A stretch of DNA of 64,000 bases from Erysipelotrichaceae bacterium. Its GTDB lineage: Bacteria; Bacillota_I; Bacilli_A; Erysipelotrichales; Erysipelotrichaceae. The notes under the pieces are model-generated. The model did no database searches, was not told the origin of the DNA, and was given only the letters and a program-made list of their open reading frames with translations. Position 1 is the first letter of the stretch. Each line of letters opens with the position of its first letter. The position numbers and the translations under genes are program-made. Below, piece by piece: positions 23,368 through 30,346 of this stretch. Location: assembly GCA_017432885.1 (NCBI GenBank), contig JAFRIE010000033.1, positions 62,001-126,000 on the forward strand, in the 5' to 3' direction.

Positions 23368-24385
23368 GAAGTTCGTCGGTTTCGGTGAACTTCTGCTCAG
23401 ATTGACCCCGGAAGGCTATCTGCGCTTCAGACAAGCAAGCAGGTTCAATCTGAACTATACCGGTGCCGAAGGAAACATGTGCATCGCTCTGGCCAACATG
23501 GGCATGGATGCAGCGCTTGTCAGCAAGATCCCCGATAACGAGATCGGACAATGTGCACTGGATATGCTGGAAAGATATGGTGTCAATACGGAACATGTAC
23601 CAAGAGGCGGAGAAAGACTGGGGGTCTATTATCTGGAAAAAGGCGCATCGCAGCGTCCTTCAAAAATCATATACGACCGCAAGTATTCTTCGATTTCTCA
23701 GGCCGAGCCTTCAGAGTTCGACTGGGAAAAGATCCTGCAGGATGCCGGCTGGTTCCATTTTACCGGCATTACGGCGGCACTTTCGGACAACTGTGCACAG
23801 ATGTGTCTTGATGCCTGCAGATGCGCACGCAGCCTTGGAATAAAAGTCAGCTGCGACCTCAATTACCGCAAGAATCTGTGGAGCACCGAAAAAGCCCGAT
23901 CGGTAATGATACCTTTGATGGAATATGTCGATGTACTGTTTGCCAACGAAGAAGACAGCGGGAACGTTCTAAATGTTCATGCCGACGACAGCAACATCGA
24001 GGAAGGAAAGCTGTCGATTGAAGGATACTCCGATCTGGCCTTCAGACTGAAAGAACGTTTCGGATTTGAAAGAGTATGTATCAGTCTGAGAGAATCCCTC
24101 AGTGCTTCTGACAACAACTGGTCCGGACTCATGTATGCGGATGGAAAGACCTATGTTTCTAGAAAATACCCCATCCATCTGGTCGACAGAGTAGGCGGAG
24201 GCGACTCCTTTGCTTCCGGAATGATCTATGCGCTGATGAATGAATACGAGAATCAGGAAGCCATTGAATTTGCTGTTGCAGCTTCCTGTCTGAAACAGAC
24301 GATCGAATACGATTTCAACCTGGCCTCTGTGGATGAAGTGAAAGCCCTGATGAAGGGAAGCGGTTCAGGAAGAGTACAAAGATAA
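23360..24385 (+). CDS. kdgK: PfkB-family sugar kinase, second KdgK-like copy
   Basis: The 341-residue kinase is a paralogue of the one at 11035: both share the LEKGASQR, SCDLNYRK, DRVGGGDSF and GSGSGRVQR segments. The catalytic Asp lies in the DRVGGGDSFASGM signature. I place the start at ATG 23360, overlapping the aldolase stop (ATGAATAA); an in-frame start at 23309 lies inside the aldolase gene. It likely supplies KDPG or an isomer to the aldolase encoded just upstream. Having two such kinases in one regulon suggests two related substrates or two entry routes. Confidence 0.87.
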   Translation: MNKKFVGFGELLLRLTPEGYLRFRQASRFNLNYTGAEGNMCIALANMGMDAALVSKIPDNEIGQCALDMLERYGVNTEHVPRGGERLGVYYLEKGASQRPSKIIYDRKYSSISQAEPSEFDWEKILQDAGWFHFTGITAALSDNCAQMCLDACRCARSLGIKVSCDLNYRKNLWSTEKARSVMIPLMEYVDVLFANEEDSGNVLNVHADDSNIEEGKLSIEGYSDLAFRLKERFGFERVCISLRESLSASDNNWSGLMYADGKTYVSRKYPIHLVDRVGGGDSFASGMIYALMNEYENQEAIEFAVAASCLKQTIEYDFNLASVDEVKALMKGSGSGRVQR

Positions 24386-24388
24386 AAT

Positions 24389-24428
24389 GATCCGTTGTTT
24401 GTCAAAAGACAGATAACGGATCTTTTTC
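24389..24428 (+). terminator. Intrinsic terminator of the transporter operon
   Basis: GATCCGTT pairs with AACGGATC around an inner loop and stem, followed by TTTTT. Confidence 0.7.
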
Positions 24429-24474
24429 ATTCGTTTAGAAAGCGTTTTGGCAGGATATAGTACAATAAGGGCGT

Positions 24475-25170
24475 ATGAAAAAAGAGAAAAACAAGGAAAC
24501 CGGCAGTTCAATACCGGTGGAGATCGGAATCCCTCAACATGCCGTTCTGTATGCCTTGATCTGTAAGAGCTGTTTTCAAAACGCCTGTAGGAAAGAAGCG
24601 GAAGACATGGTCAGAGAGGTCACGGAAACATATGGCAGGAAACGCGGCAACAGAATGCGTCTTCTGACGGCAGAAAACGGGGAAGACATCGGCATGAATT
24701 CATTCCTGATCCACGCGGAATGGCAGGGAAAGAAAGACGAAAACCAAAGCAGGATGTATTATGAAAACGACAGGACGGTATCGGAAGTAACGAAGTGTGC
24801 CTGGTACGAAGCCTGGAAAAAATATGACTTGCTGAAATACGGTTCCTATTATTGCCGGTATATCGACAAGGCCATCTGTGAAGCTTATGACGGCGGGTTT
24901 GAATTGAATGTTTCTTCCGTGTTAAGCCAAGGCGAATCCAGCTGCCGTTTTGAATGGACAAAACAGGCTGACGAAAAGACCGTCACGGAAGGAAAGGCCG
25001 GTTCAAAATGGATCCTGCCGTTCTCGTTCCATTGTCGGGAACTGTATCGCTGTGCACAGGAAGTGCTGAAAAAACACAGTAAAACAGAAATCCTTCTAAA
25101 AATACAAGCAGAATTCATCAAAATCTTCCCGGATACAGTAAAACTGTTCGGTAAAGAAGAAGATTTATGA
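24475..25170 (+). CDS. Probable ATC hydrolase-family protein (L-2-aminothiazoline-4-carboxylate hydrolase-like)
   Basis: The 231-residue soluble protein has the general layout of the ATC_hydro family: a helical N-terminal part with Cys and Arg clusters, a central Tyr-rich segment followed by YCRYIDKAICEAYDGGF, and a later CRFEW. In this family the central and late Cys/Asp positions are conserved. Family members open a thiazoline ring to cysteine derivatives, but many anaerobe homologues have no known substrate. A promoter-like -10 sequence precedes the gene and no operon partner is evident. The assignment is by pattern recognition only and is moderate. Confidence 0.5.
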   Translation: MKKEKNKETGSSIPVEIGIPQHAVLYALICKSCFQNACRKEAEDMVREVTETYGRKRGNRMRLLTAENGEDIGMNSFLIHAEWQGKKDENQSRMYYENDRTVSEVTKCAWYEAWKKYDLLKYGSYYCRYIDKAICEAYDGGFELNVSSVLSQGESSCRFEWTKQADEKTVTEGKAGSKWILPFSFHCRELYRCAQEVLKKHSKTEILLKIQAEFIKIFPDTVKLFGKEEDL

Positions 25171-25247
25171 TAGAATGCATAAGAAACGGTTCAAACAGAG
25201 AAAGAAACAGACCTGTTTAAAGAAAAATAAAGAAAAGAGGTAGATCT

Positions 25248-25907
25248 ATGTATAAAACCAAAGAACTGTTCGATCTGGAACATACGCTGGCGAAAGATTA
25301 TCTGAAACAGTACGAATATCCCTGGGAAGCCTTAAAAGGGATCAAGGAACTGATCATCAAACTGGGACAGCAGCTGGATCCAAACGAGTACACGGAAGTC
25401 TCGGAACACGTCTGGATCCACAAGGATGCCACAGTCTTCCCTAGTGCCTATATCGCCGCGCCGTGTATTATCGGAGCAGGAACAGAAGTAAGACACTGTG
25501 CCTTCATCCGCGGATCGGCACTGGTTGGAGAAAACTGTGTCGTAGGAAACAGCTGCGAACTGAAAAACGTGATCCTGTTTGATCACGTCCAGACACCGCA
25601 CTACAACTACGTCGGTGATTCCATTCTGGGATACTATGCCCACATGGGTGCCGGAAGCATTACTTCGAATGTCAAGTCGGACAAGAAACCGGTCGTTGTC
25701 CATGGCGAGGAAGATGTTGAGACCGGACTGAAGAAGTTCGGCGCAATGATCGGCGATCATGTGGAAGTCGGATGCAACTCGGTTTTGAATCCGGGAACGG
25801 TGATCGGAAGAAACTCCAACGTTTATCCGCTGGCCAGAGTCAGAGGCATTATCCCTTCCGATTCGATCTACAAAGATGAAAACAACGTCGTGGAGAAACA
25901 TGGATGA
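25248..25907 (+). CDS. Left-handed beta-helix (hexapeptide-repeat) protein
   Basis: The 219-residue protein has an N-terminal helical part (to about residue 50) and then hexapeptide repeats: ATVFPSAYIAAPCIIGAGTEV, followed by ALVGENCVVGNSCELKNV and MIGDHVEVGCNSVLNPGTVIG-type turns. It resembles the C-terminal acetyltransferase-like half of GlmU without the nucleotidyltransferase half. An imperfectly repeated HYNYVGDSILGYYAHMGAG segment matches sugar-nucleotide acyltransferases. Catalysis on a sugar nucleotide is plausible but unproven. It is transcribed with the HAD phosphatase gene, whose start overlaps its stop. Confidence 0.75.
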   Translation: MYKTKELFDLEHTLAKDYLKQYEYPWEALKGIKELIIKLGQQLDPNEYTEVSEHVWIHKDATVFPSAYIAAPCIIGAGTEVRHCAFIRGSALVGENCVVGNSCELKNVILFDHVQTPHYNYVGDSILGYYAHMGAGSITSNVKSDKKPVVVHGEEDVETGLKKFGAMIGDHVEVGCNSVLNPGTVIGRNSNVYPLARVRGIIPSDSIYKDENNVVEKHG

Positions 25908-26554
25908 TCAAAGGTGTGATCTTTGATCTGGACGGAACGACTTTATATACGCTGGATGATCTTCATCACGCTGTCAATCTGACCATGCGTCATTTCGGCT
26001 TTCCGGAAAAAACGCCGGACGAAGTCAGGGCAGGTGTAGGCAACGGTTTCCAGAAACTGATCGATGCGATCGTTCCGGAAGGAACCAAGGAAGAAAAAAG
26101 GAAAAAAGTCGGCCTGTATTACCGCGATATTTATCGGGAAAACTGCTGCATTGATACCAAGCCTTATGAAGGAATGAAGGAAGTATTAAAGATCCTGCAG
26201 AAGAATGGAATACAGCTGGCCATCAATTCCAATAAGAGCGATAACACCACAAAGATCCTGATTGGAAAGTGTTTCCCGGATATTTCCTTTACGGAAGTCA
26301 TGGGCGCAAGAGAAGACATTCCGCGCAAGCCGGATCCTACCGGAGCGCAGATGATCCTGGATCTGATGAAGATCAGCAAGGAAGAGGCACTCTATGTCGG
26401 GGACAGCGATACCGACATGCTGACAGGAAAGAATGCCGGAATCAGAACGGCCGGATGTCTTTGGGGATATCGGGATCTTAAGACTTTAAAAGAAAGCGGT
26501 GCCGATATCATCCTGTCCAGACCGGAAGAACTGCTGAATTATCTGAATGAATAA
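25904..26554 (+). CDS. HAD-family phosphatase (phosphoglycolate phosphatase-like)
   Basis: The 216-residue HAD hydrolase has motif I FDLDGTTLYT near residue 8 with the two catalytic aspartates, motif II INSNKS, motif III Lys in RKPDP, and motif IV YVGDSDTDM. The helical cap between motifs I and II places it with the phosphoglycolate phosphatase/beta-phosphoglucomutase subfamily. The ATG overlaps the stop of the beta-helix gene by four bases, so the two proteins are co-translated and may act on the same metabolite. Confidence 0.88.
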   Translation: MIKGVIFDLDGTTLYTLDDLHHAVNLTMRHFGFPEKTPDEVRAGVGNGFQKLIDAIVPEGTKEEKRKKVGLYYRDIYRENCCIDTKPYEGMKEVLKILQKNGIQLAINSNKSDNTTKILIGKCFPDISFTEVMGAREDIPRKPDPTGAQMILDLMKISKEEALYVGDSDTDMLTGKNAGIRTAGCLWGYRDLKTLKESGADIILSRPEELLNYLNE

Positions 26555-26577
26555 GAGTCCTGCCAAAGGACTTTTTC
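26554..26577 (+). terminator. Intrinsic terminator after the HAD phosphatase gene
   Basis: AGTCCT pairs with AGGACT across a five-base loop, followed by TTTTTC. Confidence 0.7.
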
Positions 26578-26761
26578 TTATATTAAGAATTTCAATGCGT
26601 CCTGTCCGGACGAGATTGCTGGCAGGAGCATCTGTATCGATGGGGATATCGGCGAAATATTGATGAAGATAAAATAACTGTAAGGTTTCAGAAGAAAGGA
26701 TCACGGCTCCCATGTTGTCATCATCGACAGTAAGGGGGCCTTGTTTTATTTTTTACACTAC

Positions 26762-26791
26762 TTGAAATAATTTCAATTAATCAGTTAAAAT
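26762..26791 (+). promoter_or_regulatory. feo operon promoter with a 7-1-7 palindrome
   Basis: TTGAAA (26762-26767) serves as -35 and TAAAAT (26786-26791) as -10, 18 bases apart. The -35 box lies within the perfect palindrome TTGAAAT-A-ATTTCAA (26762-26776), a 7-1-7 arrangement like that bound by Fur-family metalloregulators. The start codon lies almost at the expected transcription start, so the leader is very short. Confidence 0.5.
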
Positions 26792-26798
26792 GAAACTG

Positions 26799-27053
26799 AT
26801 GAAAACAGGAGATAAGGTTTATTACAACAGGAACGGACAGCCTGCGGAAGCGGAAGTGATCCGCATTTGCGGAGACTACGTGACACTGCGTTATAATGTG
26901 ACAGTATGGATCGGGAACGACAATCCCTACTTTAATATGCATGGAGGATTCCGTTTAAGAAAGAACAGAGTCTTTACGGATAAAAAAGAGCTGGAAGAAG
27001 CGATCAAGAAACAGCGCGAGAGACAATATAAAAACATATCTGTAGGTATATAA
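26799..27053 (+). CDS. Small hypothetical protein at the head of the feo operon
   Basis: This 84-residue ORF, using ATG 26799, is not a family I can name. It starts TGDKVYYNRNGQPAEAEVIR, suggesting a small beta-barrel (SH3-like) domain, and ends in a charged helix with KKELEEAIKKQRE. An in-frame ATG at 26790 would overlap the -10 box. There is hardly any leader, so translation may be leaderless or use a weak site. It is followed by the FeoA-FeoB gene after 22 bases, and shares its promoter, so a role in iron transport or its control is inferred from location alone. Confidence 0.6.
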   Translation: MKTGDKVYYNRNGQPAEAEVIRICGDYVTLRYNVTVWIGNDNPYFNMHGGFRLRKNRVFTDKKELEEAIKKQRERQYKNISVGI

Positions 27054-27075
27054 TGATAGAAGAATACCGGTGAAT

Positions 27076-29427
27076 ATGAAAACATTAAAAGACATTAAAA
27101 TCGGCGAAAAAGCCGTCATTACAAAAGTAAACGGAGACGGCGCTCTCCGTCAGCACCTGCTGGATATGGGCGTCATACCGGGCGTGGAAGTCACGGTCGT
27201 CAAGTATGCTCCGATGGGGGATCCGATCGAGATCCTGCTTCACGGATACGAACTGACCCTGCGTCTGGAAGATGCGCAGCAGATTGAAACGGAACCCGTT
27301 TCTGCTAAAGAAGAAGAAAAGTCTATAAAAAACAGGAAACACCAAAAGACACCGCATCCGGGTCTTGGTGAAGGAGGAAAATTTCATCCGAAAGGAAGCG
27401 GTGATCCTCTGCCGGAAGGAACGATCCTGACTTTTGCGCTAGTAGGAAACCAGAACAGCGGCAAGACCACCCTGTTCAACCGTCTGACCGGTTCCAATCA
27501 GCACGTCGGTAATTTTCCGGGCGTAACAGTAGACCGAAAAGACGGCGTGATCCAGGGGCATCCGGATACGCTGATTACCGATCTCCCGGGCATTTATTCC
27601 ATGTCTCCTTACAGCAGTGAGGAGATCGTTTCCCGTAACTTTGTATTAAACGAAAAACCGAAAGCCATCATTAATATCGTCGATGCGACAAATATTGAAA
27701 GAAACCTTTATCTGACCATGCAGCTGCTGGAAATGGATATTCCGATGGTGGTGGCATTGAATATGATGGATGAAGTCATCGGTTCGGGCGGCAGCATCGA
27801 TATCAACGCCATGGAAGAAGCACTGAAAGTTCCGGTCGTAAGTATATCCGCAGCCAAGAACCAGGGCATTGAAGAATTGGTCGACCACGCTCTTCATATC
27901 GCAAAATACCAGGAAAGACCGATCCGTCAGGATTTCTGCGACGAGACGGATCATGGCGGTGCAGTACACCGCTGTCTGCACGGTATTGCCCATCTGATCG
28001 AAGACCATGCAAAGAGTGCCGGTATCCCGGTCCGTTTTGCCGCCAGTAAGGTCATTGAAGGCGATGAACTCGTTTTCTCCCAGCTCGATCTTGAACAGAA
28101 CGAGAAAGAGATGATCGAACACATCATCCTGCAGATGGAGATGGAAAGAGGACTGGACCGCAGTGCGGCGATTGCCGACATGCGTTTCGCCTTTATTCAC
28201 AAAGTCTGCGACAAGGCGGTGATCCGCATCTCTGAAAGTAGGGAAAAACTGAGAAGTGAAAGAATCGATAAAATACTGACCGGACAATATACGGCCATAC
28301 CGGCCTTTATTCTGATCATGGGAGCGGTTTTCTGGCTGACCTTTAATGTGATCGGCGCCGCCCTTCAGGAACTTCTGGAAACAGGGATCGGAATAATAAC
28401 CGATAGAGCGGATCAGCTGTTGAGTGCGTTGGGTGTCAACTCGGCCATACATAATCTTCTGATCAAAGGCGTTTTCGCGGGCGTAGGCAGCGTTTTGAGT
28501 TTCCTGCCTATTATTGTGACACTGTTCTTTTTCCTGTCTCTGATGGAAGACAGCGGCTATATCGCCAGAGTGGCCTTTGTCATGGATAAACTCTTAAGAA
28601 AGATCGGCCTGTCCGGACGCAGTATCGTACCGATGCTGATCGGATTCGGCTGCTCTGTTCCGGCTATTATGTCGACCAGGACGCTGCCGAGTGAAAGAGA
28701 CCGCAAGATGACGATCCTGCTGATCCCGTTCATGAGCTGTTCCGCCAAACTGCCGATCTACGCCTTCTTTGTGAATGCTTTCTTCCCGAAACACGGAGCA
28801 CTGATCATGATCGGTCTGTATCTGCTGGGCATACTGCTTTCGATCCTGATCGCCTATGCCTATAAGGGAACACTGTTTAAAGGATCGGCTGCTCCGTTTG
28901 TGATGGAACTGCCGAACTACCGCATCCCAAGTGCACAGAATGTCATTCGTCTGCTTTGGGAGAAAGCCAAAGATTTTCTGCAAAGAGCCTTCTCGGTCAT
29001 TCTGATCGCGACCGTTGTTGTCTGGTTCCTGCAGAGCTTTGATCTGCATTTCAATCCGGTAACGGATCCTCATACCAGCATTCTGGCAATGCTATCGGGA
29101 ATGATGGTGCCTCTGTTTAAACCGATCGGTCTGGGAGACTGGCGTATTGTTACGTCTTTGATTAGCGGTGTCATGGCCAAGGAAAGTGTCACATCGACGA
29201 TGGAAGTTCTTTTTGGTCAGGATCTGTCAATGATCCTTACGCCTCTGGCTGCCGCATCGATGCTGGTATTCTCGCTGCTGTATACGCCGTGTATCGCAGC
29301 GATCGCCGCCGTGAAAAGAGAGATGGGAAACAAGTGGGCGATATCTGTCGTTCTTTGGCAGTGTTTTGTCGCCTGGATGGCTGCCTATCTGGTCAGGGCA
29401 ATCGGATTGCTGCTGGGGATAGTATAA
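27076..29427 (+). CDS. feoB: FeoA-FeoB fusion, ferrous iron transporter
   Basis: The 783-residue protein carries an N-terminal FeoA (SH3-like) domain at about residues 1-75, a charged linker rich in Lys, Gly and His to about residue 115, then FeoB. The G domain has G1 GNQNSGKT (124-131), G3 DLPG and G4 NMMD. Residues from about 410 on are membrane-spanning and include the Gate motif region with GFGCSVPAIMSTR and PFMSCSAKLPIYAF. It imports ferrous iron, as expected for an anaerobe. ATG 27076 is preferred to GTG 27070; the ribosome binding site is weak, consistent with coupling to the small upstream gene. Confidence 0.95.
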   Translation: MKTLKDIKIGEKAVITKVNGDGALRQHLLDMGVIPGVEVTVVKYAPMGDPIEILLHGYELTLRLEDAQQIETEPVSAKEEEKSIKNRKHQKTPHPGLGEGGKFHPKGSGDPLPEGTILTFALVGNQNSGKTTLFNRLTGSNQHVGNFPGVTVDRKDGVIQGHPDTLITDLPGIYSMSPYSSEEIVSRNFVLNEKPKAIINIVDATNIERNLYLTMQLLEMDIPMVVALNMMDEVIGSGGSIDINAMEEALKVPVVSISAAKNQGIEELVDHALHIAKYQERPIRQDFCDETDHGGAVHRCLHGIAHLIEDHAKSAGIPVRFAASKVIEGDELVFSQLDLEQNEKEMIEHIILQMEMERGLDRSAAIADMRFAFIHKVCDKAVIRISESREKLRSERIDKILTGQYTAIPAFILIMGAVFWLTFNVIGAALQELLETGIGIITDRADQLLSALGVNSAIHNLLIKGVFAGVGSVLSFLPIIVTLFFFLSLMEDSGYIARVAFVMDKLLRKIGLSGRSIVPMLIGFGCSVPAIMSTRTLPSERDRKMTILLIPFMSCSAKLPIYAFFVNAFFPKHGALIMIGLYLLGILLSILIAYAYKGTLFKGSAAPFVMELPNYRIPSAQNVIRLLWEKAKDFLQRAFSVILIATVVVWFLQSFDLHFNPVTDPHTSILAMLSGMMVPLFKPIGLGDWRIVTSLISGVMAKESVTSTMEVLFGQDLSMILTPLAAASMLVFSLLYTPCIAAIAAVKREMGNKWAISVVLWQCFVAWMAAYLVRAIGLLLGIV

Positions 29428-30261
29428 ATGATTATTTTTACCGATGTTGATGGAACATTGTACGACTACGAGATCCGTCTTTCTTCTAGCGCTGTAGAAG
29501 CGATCCGCAAGCTTAGAAACAACGGTCATAAGGTCTATATGGTGACCGGCCGTTCCAAGGCAGAAAACAAGCAGGAAGTCTGGGATATCGGCTTTGACGG
29601 CATGATCGGGGGTAACGGTTCTTATGTGGAAAGCGATGGTGAAGTGATCCTTCATCAGACTATGAGTCTGAAACAGTGCCGGCAGTTCGTCGACTGGTGC
29701 AGAAGCAGAAATATCGATTTCTATGAAGAAACCAACGACGGCCTGTTTGTCTCGGAGAATTTTATCGAAAACGCCAGAGAAACGCTTGTCCGATACATGA
29801 TCGGTAAAGGGACAAGTGTCGAAGAAGCCGCTGGGATACAGGTGAAGAAACTGATCCACGGTCTTGTTGAAGGAGAGGAGCTGTATCGTGACGATGTCAA
29901 TAAGATCTCGTTCATCCTTCGCTCTTACCAGGATCTTCTCGATGCGGAAAAAGATTTTTCTGATCTGTGTGTCGGAAGCTGGGGCGGCAGAGGAGAACTG
30001 GCGCTGTTTGGCGATATCGGCGTGAAAGGCGTAGACAAGGGAAAGGCGATCGAAATCCTGCTGAAACATCTTGGTGTCTCAAGAGATGAAACGATCGCGA
30101 TTGGCGACGCGAAAGCCGATATACCGATGTTCCGGTCCTGTCATCTCAGTATCTGTATGGGTTCCGGGGGACAGGAAGCCAGAGAAGCCGCCGACTATAT
30201 CACGGACGATGTCGACAAGGACGGATTCTTTAAAGCTTTCCGGCATTTCGGCCTGATTTAG
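29428..30261 (+). CDS. HAD-family phosphatase, Cof type
   Basis: The 277-residue HAD hydrolase begins directly after the feoB stop (TAAATG). Motif I is IIFTDVDGTLYD near residue 5, motif II MVTGRS, motif III Lys in GVKGVDKGKAI, and motif IV AIGDAKADIPMF. The large C2-type cap between motifs II and III matches the Cof subfamily, whose members dephosphorylate sugar phosphates or nucleotides. Why it is co-transcribed with feoB is unclear; it may simply share the transcript. Confidence 0.88.
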   Translation: MIIFTDVDGTLYDYEIRLSSSAVEAIRKLRNNGHKVYMVTGRSKAENKQEVWDIGFDGMIGGNGSYVESDGEVILHQTMSLKQCRQFVDWCRSRNIDFYEETNDGLFVSENFIENARETLVRYMIGKGTSVEEAAGIQVKKLIHGLVEGEELYRDDVNKISFILRSYQDLLDAEKDFSDLCVGSWGGRGELALFGDIGVKGVDKGKAIEILLKHLGVSRDETIAIGDAKADIPMFRSCHLSICMGSGGQEAREAADYITDDVDKDGFFKAFRHFGLI

Positions 30262-30346
30262 ATCCTGTTTTAGAAAGATTTATAATACATTATTTACATA
30301 TATCGATTCCTATTCTGGTCGTTTGAAACTTTAGAGAAAAACAACG

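Noticed and set aside
27646-28452. Minus-strand open frame of 268 codons opposite feoB
   Set aside because: It is antisense to an unambiguous G domain and membrane region; composition is that of a reverse-strand shadow.
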